Shown here: positions 32,396-44,799 of the stretch, one piece after another
Layout: every line of letters begins with the position of its first letter
Position numbering within the stretch: the first letter of the stretch is position 1
From: Margaritifera margaritifera
Taxonomy: Eukaryota; Mollusca; Bivalvia; Unionida; Margaritiferidae
DNA: 64,000 bases
Assembly: GCA_029931535.1 (NCBI GenBank)
Contig: JAQPZY010001621.1
Coordinates: forward strand, 2,704,001-2,768,000
Direction: 5' to 3'
Position numbers and translations under genes: made by a program
Notes under the pieces: generated by a model
The model's database searches: none
Told to the model about the DNA's origin: nothing
The model's input: the letters and a program-made list of their open reading frames with translations, nothing else

Positions 32396-33059
32396 CACCT
32401 TTCGACATGTTTCATGACAAACCCAATTAAGCTTCATCATACTGCTTAAGTCATTATATCAAATAATTTGTCCATATGACATCAAATGAACAAAGTGAAC
32501 ACTGTACACTGCAGTGAGTTCTAACTGCTGGTAGACCTGTATTACATTATGTTAATTACAAACAGGTAACAATATTTAATAAACTCCCACAAAAACAAAC
32601 AATATAGTTTTTATTAGCTGGTAAAACTTCACCAAGCATTTATAACTTGTTAAATTTCACAAGACAGTTGATGCACGATAGTCCAAAGTCCCTCAATGAG
32701 TGAATATTGACTGATGAATTTGTCTTGATAATGACTTTTCATTCTGAAGGTTATTATGGGGACAGATATGGTAACATGTACTTGTCTTTGGTGAGGTAGG
32801 TTTGAGTTATAAAGTATCTGCATCTATTTCACACATGCACTGCATGAAAATCACACTTACAGCACTCTGGCATAAAGCTCAGTCATTTTTCTATTCATCC
32901 ATTATTAATTTGACACTAAAATAACAATTGTACTCACTGTTCACATGTTTTATTTCAAAGAACCCTCAGATCAACACTTTACAACCTGAAATCCTCCAGT
33001 TTGGCTCTTCCATCTAGAGGATAGCCAATCAAATTTCAGCATCCCTGATGAAGCCTGAC

Positions 33060-34070
33060 AGCAGATGTTGCCATCATATGGCTTGGTACTATCAACAAAC
33101 TTGCATGTTTCACTATTGCTTGATTCTTGTCATCCTTCAGATTTAATGCAGTTTTGCTCTGTGAGATGTTATGAACTATCAATACTGATGAAAACTTCCA
33201 AGTTTGATCAAAATCAGACAAGAAATACTGCCTCCAGACTGATCAAAATTGGATCAAAAGTATCGCCTCCAGAGGTGTAACAATCTCAGCCAATCAGATG
33301 CAAAGTCACCTCACTAGTATTTGTGGATCTCGCTCTTTACCAAACTCATCTGAGATCTTAATGATATAAACATGTATTCAAAGTTTTATCAGGAGCTGCG
33401 GTGGCTCAGTGGTTAGCATGCAGCACTCACGACCGAAAGGGAGCGGGTTCGAATCCTACCATCAGACCAGCCTGGGGCAGCTAACGTGGTGTGTCCTTGG
33501 GCAAGGCACTTTACTCCAATTGCCTCGGCACTAAATAACCTATTTGTGTTCTTGTGCCGTAAAGCATCAAACCAAACCAAAGTTTTATCACAACTGGCTC
33601 TGAAATATGACCTCCCAAGTGGTAACAAGCTCAGCCAAACAGATGCAAGATCATCTCCTTTGTATGTGTTGATCTTGCTCATTACTGAGTTCATCTGAGA
33701 TATTAATTACATAAGCATATATTCCAGATTTGATCATTATATTAACCAAAACATTGGCCTCCTGAGTGATAACAAGGTTAGCCAATCAGGTGCAAGATCA
33801 CCTCATTAATAAGCATGGATCTTGCTCATTATTGAACTCATCTGAGATCTTAATAATATCTGCATACATTCCAAGTTTGATCAAAACTGGATAAAAAATA
33901 TGGCCTCCTGAGAGGTAACAAGGTTAGCCAAACAGGTGCAAGATCACCTCATTAATATACAGGAATCTCACTCATTATCAAATTTGTCTCAGATTTTAAT
34001 GATATAAACCCATATTTTAAGTTTGACTGAAATCAGATCAGAAATATGGGCTCCAGAGTGGTAACAAAGA
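33060..34070 (+). repeat. ~146 bp degenerate tandem array, about five units
   Basis: AGCCAATCAGATGCAAGATC or variants occur at 33288, 33631, 33778 and 33925. The last two intervals are 147 bp. The first is 144 bp after removing the inserted SINE. Each unit also has ATCTGAGATCTTAATGATAT and TTTGATCAAAACTGG. Confidence 0.85.
33392..33577 (+). mobile_element. tRNA-derived SINE (family 1, copy 2) inside the ~146 bp array
   Basis: A box TGGCTCAGTGG (33402-33412), B box GGTTCGAATCC (33446-33456), the GTGTCCTTGGGCAAGGCACT body and a tail ending AAACCAAAC. It is flanked by a perfect 13 bp duplication CAAAGTTTTATCA (33379-33391 and 33578-33590). Confidence 0.95.
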
Positions 34071-34389
34071 ATTGTTGATGGACGGATACATGATGCAAGA
34101 TGAACGATGAAAGACACATGCTGGATGCATACCACAAGCTCAGTTAGCCTTATGGATGATAGAGAATTATGGTACCCTTCTTGGGAAAACATAATAATAA
34201 TATTAATGATGATGATGATAATGATGATGATACCAAACATTTTCTCATCTGCTCACTTGAATCTCTTTTGTTTATTAAATTTCCATTTCAAGACTTCAAG
34301 AAAGGACATTAGGCAAAATTTATTTCAGACTTAACATATGGAGTAAAATCTCTAATAACAACAACCTTAATTTACCTGTAAAAGAGAAG

Positions 34390-34515
34390 ACAATGGGATA
34401 GTTATAATACTACTAAAAGTACTACCACTAGTACTACTACTAATAATAATGACAACAAGAACAACAATACTACTACTACTATTTCTTCTTCTTCATCATC
34501 TTCTACTTTTTATCA
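34390..34515 (+). repeat. Trinucleotide-rich tract (ACT/AAT/TTC)
   Basis: Mixed ACTACTACT, AATAATAAT and TTCTTCTTC runs. Confidence 0.8.
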
Positions 34516-34873
34516 CCCCCTCACTTTTGAAGAAATGAAGGTATATTGTGATACAGTCCATCTGTCTGTACATACTGTATATCCATATGTATGGTCATAT
34601 GTATGTGATGTCATTTAATTTCTCCCACACCATTATAGCTAGACAACTGAAACTTGGGTAAATGATAGTCCTAGAGGTGTAGATTGTGACAACACTTTTA
34701 TAATTCTGATCACTCTCCAGGGGGATGGGACTAGTTGCTAGGCATTATTTTACATAAATTTCCAATTACTCCTGAGTTATGTGTCTCATATGTATGAGAA
34801 CTGGCATATGTGATCCAAGTGTTAACATATTTAGACTGGGACACCTAGGTGATGTCCTGGGGTCTTTCCTGTC

Positions 34874-35134
34874 CAGTGGCAGCATGAGGGATCAAGGCGC
34901 CCAGGGGCAATGTTCAATTAGTGGCGCCCCTACCGAGGTGCTTAGGGGCAATGTTCATTAGTGGCACCCCTACTTTGCCACAGAGAACAGGTTTTATGTC
35001 AGTTGCCAACCACCACCACCACCCCAATCTAAGCCCCGGTTCAGCTGCAAAAAAAAAATAATCCCGGCAGCTCCTCCGTTTGGCTGGCACCTGGGGGCAA
35101 TTGCCCCTCTCCGACCCCCCTCCCACTGCCACTG
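34874..35134 (+). mobile_element. GC-rich hAT-type MITE (261 bp)
   Basis: Begins CAGTGGCAGCATGAGGG and ends CCCTCCCACTGCCACTG, imperfect inverted termini of hAT type. The 8 bp flanks are TTCCTGTC (34866-34873) and TTCCAACC (35135-35142), six of eight matching, as expected for an aged hAT target duplication. It contains an internal partial duplication of the GGGGCAATGTTCA segment (34914 and 34948). Related to 19982-20185. Confidence 0.75.
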
Positions 35135-35574
35135 TTCCAACCCCCAATCCTATTTATGCTGAGCTTGGATGTTCAACAATGGGAATCAATCAATACAATA
35201 TTTAGCAAGTGTAGTTGAAGTTTTATTTTTTGAATGACATGCATTCAAAATGCATATAGATTATTAGCAAAATATGCAATTGTTGTATATATGAACAATA
35301 GTTGTATATATGTACAGTGTATGTATGTAGGTAAGTAGGTATGCACATAATGAAGAATAACAACGAACCCTCTTTTTAAAATCTATAGCTTTCTCTTTTA
35401 ATTTCCTTTATCTGAATAAAAGTTAAACAGTTCTCCTTTAAAGTGCACAATGCGAGGTGCATATATGAAAAGAAAGAAAACTTTTATGGCGTATTACATT
35501 TTTAATTGATCTTCTGTTCAAACAAAAATATTTGACAACATAAACAGTAAACTTATTGACAAAGCAAACAGATG

Positions 35575-35900
35575 CATTTAAATTGGCAGACAAACACAAT
35601 AGATGGATAAAAATATGAATGGGAAAATGGACAGAGAAATGGATAGACAAGGATAGGAACAGATAGCTTGTATATAGATCAATGGATGTAAACATGAATG
35701 GATGGATGGACAAAGAGATGAACAGACAAACCGACAAATTGACAAAGAGCGAATTGATGGATGGGCAACAGGCAAATGGATGGGTGAAGAAACTGATGGG
35801 CAAACTAATAGATGAATAAAATGATGGAAGGATGTACATAGAAAATGGCGACCAGATAAATGGACTGACCTATATATGGACAAACAGACGGTTGGATTGG
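35575..35900 (+). repeat. Degenerate GGAT/GGAC/GACA tetranucleotide repeat
   Basis: ATGGATGGACA-type phrases recur irregularly. The Ile/Ser/His/Pro-rich minus-strand frames across it are low-complexity artefacts. Confidence 0.8.
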
Positions 35901-35904
35901 GAGG

Positions 35905-36860
35905 GTGAATGGAAGGAAAAACACTAAATAGTGGATGGTTTTTTGTGTTGGACAGATAATAAAATTATACAAAGAATAATTGGACAAAGCACTGGCAGAC
36001 TTTCCAATAATTATATAGTTTTATTCAAACAAGTGAGAGACCAATTAAAACATCTATGAGACTACAAACATTCAAACTGATGGATGACAAGGGGAATAAT
36101 TCTGAACCCATTCATTAGTTTCAGAATATGGAAAAGCTGGTGATGCCCAACAAATGATTATTTTAGAAAAGGCCAGTACATGAACACATTATATCAGAAA
36201 CACAGGACCAAGGTTCTGCTGATGTAATATTTCCACCTTAAACACCTTTTAGTTGCCTCTTTAATTTATATTCCCATTTCTCCTCCTCTTCGCTCTCAAA
36301 TCAGTATTGACATAGTCGTTTAAGCCTTCTTTGTTTTGTTTTTTTAAAAAGGGATCAATACAAGCAGAAAATACTTTGTTGTAATTAGCAGCATCAATAT
36401 TAAGGTTACAGCTGCACTGGATAAATACTGCATTCATTATTTTGTAATATAGATGTTCTAGTGTTTGCTTTAATAAGTTTACAAAAGTAGCTAAGTGTTA
36501 AAATGATTATCTGTTGGGAGGGTGGAAAGAGATTTCTTAGTCATACTTGGAGTATTACAAGTACCTATTTGTATTTTACACATTACCACACTCTTTATGG
36601 ATATAATTATACATGTGTATGTTTTGAATTTTTCTTCATTTAAAAAAAAAAAAATTACTGTTGAACTGACTTTCAATTTCGGTACCCAAGCATGCAATAC
36701 ACTAAACATTACCTTTACACTACAAGCACAATTATAGATTTCTTATGTTACACATACATATTTGTTGAACCAAAGACTAAAACCAAAACTAAAACCAGAT
36801 ACGGCCTAGACCCATTAGTTATTATTATTATTTCTTATTATTTATATCAAATCTGGCCCA
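35905..36860. other. Intronic stretch without recognised features
   Basis: AT-rich, with a short (AAACTAAAACC) duplication near 36774-36796 and nothing else supported. Confidence 0.4.
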
Positions 36861-36865
36861 CCATA

Positions 36866-36999
36866 GCAAATGAGTTTGACATCCCTGCAAATGAGTTTGA
36901 CATCCCTGCAATTGAGTTTGACATCCCTGCAAATGAGTTTGACATCCCTGCAAATGAGTTCGACATCCCTGCAAATGAGTTTGACATCCCTGCAATTGA
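36866..36999 (+). repeat. 21 bp minisatellite, about 6.4 copies
   Basis: The unit is AATGAGTTTGACATCCCTGC plus A, with AATTGAG and TTCGAC variants. Being a multiple of three, it keeps all frames periodic and produces a heptapeptide repeat (NEFDIPA) in one plus frame. It is inside the MPV17-like gene's intron, so translation is unlikely. Confidence 0.9.
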
Positions 37000-38054
37000 T
37001 TGCTCTCAATTGTACTAAGTACAAGCTCTATTTCACTGTCTTTAAATTCTTGACAGGAATTTTGCAATCTATTTCCAACAAATTGACAACTTAACAAATT
37101 CACATCATTTTAATAAAAAAATTAGTTTGCAATGAGTACTTACATGCATATAAAGTGAACCTAGTCCTTTGAAGCAACCATGATCTGTCAACAGCACACA
37201 AAGGTAGCCATTACTGAATCATGTTATCTAGTCTATGTCAATGAAAGGTTCATAAACAATCAGCCTCACCAAGAACATATCAGGGACAACCATTTCATTT
37301 TTAGGGGATAGTCTGGATAATATGTGACACAAATATCAGAGATCAGATGTCCTACAAAAAATACTAGCAAAGCAAGTCATCAAGAGACAGAGTAACTGAC
37401 TTTAAATTAATGCAGATAAGATCAGAGAAATATTCCCATATATGTGAATAAAATGGTTGGGCATGAAAGAGATATCCTGCTTCCCCCTGAAAATAAAATG
37501 TTTGTGCCCTAGATCCCTGTGTATTATCGGTAGGCACATGTATGGCCACATTATTTTACTACACAATGAACAGCTAACAGTAAGGGAAAAAATGCGAAAG
37601 TAAGCTTCATTTTAAACATTTCTGAATTTTGCAATCGTATTTTGCTGAATTTACATACATTAAGGAGTTCAACTTATGATCTGCTGAATATCACTGGAAA
37701 ATTTAGCACTCACAAAAAGATGCAAGAGCTTGAAATCTCAACTCCCATTTTCCACAATTAACTTGCATTTCGTGACTATGAGAGCATTAAATTTGAGCCC
37801 TGAAACTACCTGTGTTGTATGTCATTGGATCAAACAAATTGTATCCTATTTTGCTATTGTTGCAAAATACATACATAACAAACTACTGAATTTTAAAAGT
37901 GATGTATTTTACTCAGTTTTAACAACCTGTATTCCCTCAAATAAAATTTAAGGTGGTTTTCAAAAAATTCAGGGAAGGATAAAACCAACTTTTTTGAAAT
38001 TCACGAGTTTTCAAGGCAACCCTTCAAATTCAAGATTTTTTCAAGGTTGTATGA

Positions 38055-38146
38055 ACCATGTATTAGGAGGCTATAACAAAGAAGATTGGTTGTCTTACCT
38101 ATGTTTTATGAGGCTATAACAAAGAAGACTGGTTGTCTTACCTATG
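38055..38146 (-). repeat. ~42 bp tandem duplication carrying the exon 3 splice donor
   Basis: On the minus strand, CATAGGTAAGACAACCAGTC then TTCTTTGTTATAGCCTC occurs at the exon end (38146 downward). It is repeated with few changes immediately downstream to about 38055. The donor GTAAGAC and an acceptor-like TTCTTTGTTATAG are duplicated. Confidence 0.8.
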
Positions 38147-38269
38147 TTTCATCCATGATAGGAATGTATTCCAACAAAGGGTGATTGAGGAGACGTAGAG
38201 GACACGAAACTGAGTTGGCAGAAAATAAAAGTTGATAAACTGAGCTGGAGGCCACACACACCAGTCAAC
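38142..38269 (-). CDS. MPV17-like protein, exon with the family signature
   Basis: 128 bp on the minus strand between the acceptor TTTCTGTAG and the donor GTAAGAC. It reads VDWCVWPPAQFINFYFLPTQ, then FRVLYVSSITLCWNTFLSWM and KH. The pattern W-x-x-W-P-x-x-Q-x-x-N-F...P-x-x-x-R-V...W-x-x-x-x-S is the defining C-terminal signature of the MPV17/PMP22 family, small four-helix proteins of the inner mitochondrial or peroxisomal membrane. It starts in phase 0, matching the ATG end of the preceding exon, and leaves two bases (AG) for the next. The loop between the last two membrane helices and the last helix are encoded here. The key residues are intact, so the gene looks functional. Confidence 0.9.
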
Positions 38270-38335
38270 CTACAGAAATAAAATCAAAGTATTTAGAATA
38301 TGGATTGAAGTGAAACTAATTCACATAAGATCAGA

Positions 38336-38810
38336 TAGAAGAACATAATTATACAAATATTGCTATTCATGGTCATTTCTGCTGTCATAAACATGCTGTT
38401 AATATCCTTTATAATATTTATCTAAATTTTCCTTTCTTTGTATGTCATTAGAAAATTTATATCAACATTTGAAACATTATTTGAGAAATTAATATGATTT
38501 CCTTTTAAAAGCATTTTTTTTACTACTCTTTCAAGTATTACCATCAGTGGAAAAAAACAGCCAAGGGACTACTAGAAGAACAAAATTTTACAAATATTGC
38601 TATTCATGGTCATTTCACCTGTCATAATTTAACATGCTGTTAATATCCTTTATAATATTAATCTAAATTTTCCTTTCTTTGTATGTCATTAGAACATTTA
38701 TATTAACATTTGAAATATTATATGAGAAATTAATGTGATTTATTTTTAAAAGCATTTTTTACTACTTTTTCAAGTATTACCATCAGTGGAAAAAAATAAG
38801 CAAGGGAGAT
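38336..38810 (+). repeat. Tandem direct duplication, ~238 bp unit
   Basis: AATATTGCTATTCATGGTCA, then CATGCTGTTAATATCCTTTA and TCAAGTATTACCATCAGTGG occur in both 38336-38573 and 38574-38810. A more diverged third copy of part of the unit lies at about 39940-40130. Confidence 0.85.
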
Positions 38811-39079
38811 AACTACTATCAGGTCTAATTCCTGACCAAATTTTCAGTTGCCTCCCTTGACATACAAGACAAGTGGATCTATATTTTGTTATTAATTTTA
38901 GTAAGACCATCATGTTTGTAACAATTATTAGTAATGCAAACTATATATGGTAAAAGAGAATGGACACTATGCCACAGATGCAGACAGATCAAAATCCCTC
39001 CAAGACAAAAAGAAAATCTATACCTGTGTTTATAAACATTGTCGAAGTCCAGGAATTTTGAAAATCTGATAACAACTGC

Positions 39080-39910
39080 AAAAATCATTTACATGGCAGA
39101 AAAATCAAATCATATCATCTCCATATGTGTATGTGTAATGTTGCTAATAAAGTTTCATAAAAAAAACTTAAAGTGCAAGAGTCCGACAAACTTGTAACCA
39201 TGCCAACAAAGTTGGCACTGAAAAAGTCTACAATATCAAAAAGTTTCAAATAAAAGTTACAATGATCAAAAAACTATTCCAATAGCAGGAAAATCCAATC
39301 AGGTTTTCTACATACTGATATAAGCATGAAATTAAATTTGCATTGGTCAAGTGGTGTTTTTCTTGCATAACTGTGAAAGCATGGTCTGCACTGAAAAAAA
39401 GTCCAAGTCCAAAGATTATTAAAAACTGTTAAACTAGATTTGAGCTTGTAAAACATGTATGCCTACAATGCATCCCCCCACCCCTTCAATAATTTTAATG
39501 ATTTCAAACATTTATTAAAAGATCAGAAAAACTACCTCAGTAAACATGAAAATTTAACTCAGTCATCTCCATATGTACAGAAACAACAATCACATTTCGT
39601 TACTTATTTCCAAGTGGTTTTTACATAATCCTGCTATCAAGGTTTTTAATGATAAAAAGCCTACATTCAAAACTTAAAAAAGAAAAGAAAAACATTCAAA
39701 ACTTAAAAAAGAAAAGAAAAATTCCTTGAGTGTCCTGAAATCTAATCAGGTCATCTACATATGCTTAAAATTATGCTTACAAAATTTCATTTGTCAAAAG
39801 GATTTTGGATTTTGCATCAAGAAAGTAAAAGTCCAAAAGATCAAAATTTTAAAAAATAAAAAGTCTTGAAAACACCGATGGTTTTTGAGGGACTAAGTGA
39901 TACTAATTTA
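39080..39910. repeat. Degenerate ~140-150 bp repeat-like region
   Basis: Phrases TCATCTCCATATGT or TCATCTACATATGC, AATTTCATTTGTCAA and AAAAGTCCAA recur irregularly near 39115, 39300, 39555 and 39750. Similar phrases occur at 60040-60250. Units are too diverged to delimit. Confidence 0.45.
39665..39720 (+). repeat. 28 bp direct duplication
   Basis: AAACATTCAAAACTTAAAAA followed by AGAAAAG is repeated once in tandem. Confidence 0.8.
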
Positions 39911-40507
39911 CATCAGCTGGATGAACACAACTCTCAAGATGTTAATATTCATTATACTTTTACTATCATAAACAGACTGCCCTAAATAATCTTTATAATA
40001 TTATTCTACTTTCTTTTCTTTATATGTCACTAGAGAATTTATATTAACATTTGAAACATTACTTGAACTACTGTTTCAAGTATTACAATCTGGGGAACAT
40101 TATTAAAGGGAGATAACTACTATAAGGTCTAATCATTTACCTAAATTTTACTTGGCATATCAAATTGATGTGAAAGGCTGGTGGACTATATTTTGTTGCT
40201 AATTTTAGTTAGATCATAAGGTGCAATATTATTATCAGTAATATCCAACTATAACATTTTCCTCAAAAAAAGTACATGTCCCAAAAAGTTCAAAAATGTT
40301 CACAAAAAAAGGAGGAATAGATGTAATGGCCTTAAAATCAAATCATACAAAAATGCCTAGCAAATTTCATTTGTCTACATTGAGTGAATTCTGTGCAGTC
40401 GTGTTAAAACACTTCTCATGATGGACAGATGGATAGAATAGTGGGGATATGAAAATAAGCACAAAGGAAACAGCCTGAGAATCGGTTAAAAAAGATGGAA
40501 ATCTTAC

Positions 40508-40584
40508 CATGTAAACTGTTAAAAAATTTTCTTTCACTTCCTGTACACCTTCTTGAGTAGTCTTTCCTTCCAATAGAGACATCC
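40508..40584 (-). CDS. MPV17-like protein, 77 bp exon
   Basis: On the minus strand, acceptor TTTCTTTCCTCATAG and donor GTAAGA enclose a frame reading MSLLEGKTTQEGVQEVKENF then LTVYM. The G-M-S-L-L-E-G-K-T...E-x-K-E-N-F pattern is typical of the loop after the third membrane helix in MPV17-family proteins. The first two bases (GG) complete the Gly codon begun at the end of the exon at 55213-55052, giving an uninterrupted F-F-M-G-M-S. The open frame continues further upstream (to a CAG at 40621-40619), but the phase and family alignment favour the internal acceptor. It ends in phase 0. Confidence 0.85.
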
Positions 40585-40629
40585 CTATGAGGAAAGAAAC
40601 TGCAATTTTTAATCCAGCCTGAATCACAT

Positions 40630-41440
40630 GTATTTTTCATTTTGTGAGCCATACTACATGGTCTTATTACATACTACTCATACAAATTAAAGATACATAG
40701 CTACCAATATTTAAATAAAATGAAAGGAAAGAAAACGAAAAATGTGTCCAAATGGCACAAAAACCCCTGCATGCAAAGGAACGTTGAACCATAAAAAAAG
40801 TATATCAAGCATGAAATATGGATCACAATGATATGGCTGGGTACAGGTGGAATAATCACCAAGATGCTTCCCATCACCAATTTCATAATTTTGGCATAAC
40901 CAGCTATGGAATTATATGAACATTCTAAAATCCCGGTAAAGAAAGACCACTCCCAAACCAGGACGTGTGTGCCCAGTCACCAATGGGAGATTTTGTTTCT
41001 GAAAAAATGCGAATTTGCCATCTTTTCTCCGTTTTAAGATGGGCTTGCTTAATTTTGGAATAACAGGGGCTCACACATGGAGGCAATTCAGCTGAAATTG
41101 TCTTTGTCCATGAAATTTCACTTTAAAGGGTATTCACCCAAGAAAGCAAGACCTCTCTACAATTACATGTTGCTAACCAAACCCTGAATATAAATACTGT
41201 TTTCATCGATTTTTACAAGCTGCTGCAAAAATATTTGAAAAGCATTCTGCTGATTATATTATACCCACTACCCACTGCCAGAGGATTTGAGTGATTGCCA
41301 TTTAGGATTTACTGACCACGTTGATATAGTGCCACATTGTTTTTGCCTTTGGATTTAACAGTAAGCACATAAAGGATAGAGATGTAATGATATCAATATA
41401 AACATCCAGTCTTTCCAGCAACCTTCTGTGAAAAAGTAGC
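40630..41440. other. Intronic stretch without recognised features
   Basis: Part of the 14.5 kb intron of the MPV17-like gene. No repeat family or coding frame is supported. Confidence 0.4.
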
Positions 41441-41559
41441 GATAAAGTAGAGCTACTTTTTAAAACTAAAGTCCCTCGAATGGATCGATGCTCTAATGAG
41501 AGAAAAGAATTTCTGGGAATTCAAGATAAGAACATTTCTTCCTTTTAACTGCTGAGTGT

Positions 41560-42440
41560 TGAAACCATCTCTGATATTCTTCAGCGATAACAAGACTTTC
41601 AAATCAGCTGCTGTGGTGGACATATTGGATTTCAGATTGGCACTATTTTCATTTAGGACCAAGCAGACAACATTGAAAGTCTTTTGGTAAAATCTCCACT
41701 TTAATATGACTGTCCAATTCAGAGGGAGTAGTGAGAGAAAGATTTTCAAGACAGCCATTGTGGTAGCCACAATTTATTTAGGACGAACTTGCTATCACAA
41801 GAAATATCTAGGTGAAAACCCCATGTTGATAGAGCCATCCATTTGGGAGGAGCAGAGATAACAGTATTTTCAAGATGGCCACCATGGTGACCATATTGCA
41901 AGTCAGTTTGCATCATTTTCATTCTGCACCAACTAGACACCATAAGAACTCTTTTGATGAAAACCCGATGTCAAAATGACTTTCCGTTTAAGAGGAGTAG
42001 CAAAAACAAGATTTTCAAGATGGCCACTATGGCCCATTTTGGACATCAGATCAGCACCATTTTAATTTAGAACAAACTTGACATTATAAAAAGCCTACTG
42101 GTGAAAACACCATGTTGATATGACTTTCCCTTTTGGAGGAGTAACAAGATTTTCAATATGGTTGTCATGGTGGCCACACTGGATATCAGATTCGCACGAT
42201 TTCCATTTAAAACAAACTAGAAGGCATCATAAAAAGTCTTCTGGTGAAAGCACAATGTTGATATGACCAGCCATGTAGGAGAAGTAGCCATAACAAAATA
42301 TTCAAGGGGGCCATTGTGGTGGCCATAGTAAAAGGTCAGATTGGCACCATTTTCATTTACGACCAATTAGACATCACAAGTCTTTCAGTGAAAACTCCAT
42401 GCTGATATGACCATTCATTCAGGAGTAGTGATAACAACAT
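41560..42440 (+). repeat. Degenerate ~140 bp tandem repeat (array 2 of 3)
   Basis: About six units with TTTCAAGATGGCCACCATGG-type landmarks near 41752, 41869, 42012, 42151 and 42300 (spacings 117-149 bp). Same unit as 19070-19560 and 51840-52680. Located inside the MPV17-like gene's long intron. Confidence 0.85.
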
Positions 42441-42449
42441 TTCAAACTT

Positions 42450-43135
42450 GTGCTAATGGACAGATGAACGACACTATCCCAGCTCTTTTGGTCTATACCA
42501 GTAGAGCTATAAAAAAGAGTAGAGACAAAAGTTGGACAAAATAGGGATATTGGAAATAGAAAAATGGTGTAAAATTAATGAAAATCTCCAGGAAAAATAA
42601 AACCTTTATCTGACTTGCCTTTGTAAACTTTAACAAAAGCATGCTCTTACTCACACAGTAACTGTATCTTTAGTGCAGGCTGCATCTATGTTCTTAAACA
42701 ATCAGCTCCACATCACAAATACCATATCCGAATTCAGATTGCTACAGATATTCATGCAGTACGTAATCAATTTACAACATAAAATTTATAGGGATAGTAG
42801 GGCCATTTTGGAAACTGAAGAGAAAAATAGGGAGTATGACAAAAATGCACAAAAAAGCTGTAAAGACTGCATATTGGTACAATACTGAACTGCTATTCAT
42901 GTTGATTCTTCTGTATCAGTATTTTAACCATTAAGATCTAGGAGTTAGACAGGTTGTGGAACTATTTTTGTTTACTCAAACTATGACTTGGAATTATGAA
43001 AGAACACCATAGCCAGTCTAACATGTTTAGTAAAAGCTGACAGTCAATCACTGTCAATAAGCCTGAACTAGATCTTCTATAAAATAAAGAGGCAATGAGC
43101 ACCGTTTTCACTCAACTTGGCTTTAAATGCAAGGA
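42450..43135. other. Intronic stretch without recognised features
   Basis: AT-rich; nothing supported. Confidence 0.4.
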
Positions 43136-43138
43136 AGA

Positions 43139-43222
43139 TGGTGAAATTGATAAATTGTTAGCAATTTGGTGAAATTGATAAATTGTCAGCAATTTGGTGA
43201 AATTGATATATTGTTAGCATTT
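43139..43222 (+). repeat. 28 bp minisatellite, three copies
   Basis: GGTGAAATTGATAAATTGTT followed by AGCAATTT is repeated three times with one or two changes. Confidence 0.85.
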
Positions 43223-43224
43223 TG

Positions 43225-44798
43225 CCATAACTGTTTCAATAGCATGAACTATTCTGGAGATACTACCAGTAATCTCATCACGTACATGTGGTGACATCCA
43301 TCTGTTAATTTCATACCTGCCATAACACAACATGTCAAGCAAATAAAAATTTTGTTTACTCCCAAACCTCTGTACGTGGTCACGATTATCAGTAATCTTC
43401 GGAAAATACCAAATAATGAGAGAGAGAGAGATTTTGACCACCACTATATATGTCTCGAGCATGTAGTCTGTATAAATGGTAAACAATCCTGCCGAGAGCC
43501 CATGTAAAACTATCCTTGGGGCAGTTTATATAATAGATCATCATTGAGGCAATTAAAAGTTAAGGTGGTCGCACATAAGCAACCACCATTTCACAGATTA
43601 CTTAATTGGCTGAGAATAACTTGGATGAAGCCATGTTAACTCCTTTAAGCACTGCTGTGGGAGAGGCTAATTTGCATAGGTAAAGTGGAACAACCTATTT
43701 CATTTAAAGTTATGTAAATCAAGGACATAAAAGGTAAAGAACAAAACTTATCACACATCATTGCTTTGAATAAGAATGTTGAAGCCATCTTTATTAAAGA
43801 TTATTGCCAAGTTTGTGGTAAGCGGCAACATTTCTTTGAACTTGGATTTTACTCCATGTATAAAATGCAAAACAAAGATTATTTCAGTAGTCAGAATAGT
43901 GTACAAGTATGATTCATTGTAGAAGGCAAAATGTTGAAATACAGCTGCAATTCAGGAAAGGATGAACCATCTGCAAAGTAAGCAAAGCCCAGCAAAACTA
44001 AATTTCAGAACTCCTCGATGGAGTTTGACTTTGCAAAGTGCAGCAGCAACAGGGAGCATTTCATTTTTTGCACACACTGCAGTCCTGCCCCATGACTATG
44101 CATACATCAGAAAATTTCCTAGCTACAACGTACATCCCTGTTTATCAACTACATGTACAGGTACCTGAAAGCGCACACATAAGTAGAAATTTATGTACTC
44201 TTCTGCATCAAGCAGTACCTTCGATGTTCTTTCTCCTATAATGATATTTTATAAAAGTGCTTGTTCTACTGGTTATATATTTGTCATAGTTTCCCTTTGA
44301 TTTCCATAATATTTCCAAGACCCACTTTGAACAAATTATCAAAAGCGGTATACAAGTAAAAACATGAAAAGCCCCATCTTATCACAAATGCATAAGACAT
44401 TCATGTCTGATAGTAATAATTTAATGCATTCATCCTTTAAATAAGATTTGACTCAAGTTTTTATCAACTACACAGCATATTTAAATTTACCAAACTGAAC
44501 AAATATCAGAGCCCTTTCAAAAACATGTGGCAATAAAGAGAATGAAGATAAACATTGAGACTAATAAATATGACTAGCAGAGATTACAAATGAATGCCAT
44601 ACTATTTATTGCATACATGTATGATCAACTACATGGGACATAATGACCTTCAGACAAGTATGTGATAATCCTTTCTAAAGTTTAGTCAATAAGAATAATG
44701 GGTATTATATATGACAATAATAAAAAGACACCTGAACTATGAAAATGATCTTCTGTAGCTTTATACATAGATTTAGTATATTACACATATCTATACAA
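43225..44798. other. Intronic stretch without recognised features
   Basis: AT-rich; includes a short (GA)n near 43418-43430. No coding or repeat family is supported. Confidence 0.4.
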
Positions 44799-44799
44799 T

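Noticed and set aside
35438..35987. Minus-strand frames rich in Ser/Ile/His/Pro resembling membrane proteins
   Set aside because: They arise from a degenerate tetranucleotide repeat and have no domain.
36692..37018. 108-residue plus-strand frame with a heptapeptide repeat
   Set aside because: Its repetitive part is a 21 bp minisatellite within an intron on the opposite strand.
40585..40652. Upstream extension of the MPV17-like 77 bp exon (AGLKIAVSFLIG)
   Set aside because: It is open in frame with an upstream CAG acceptor, but it duplicates the family position already encoded at the end of the 55213-55052 exon. Phase fits only the internal acceptor at 40585-40586.
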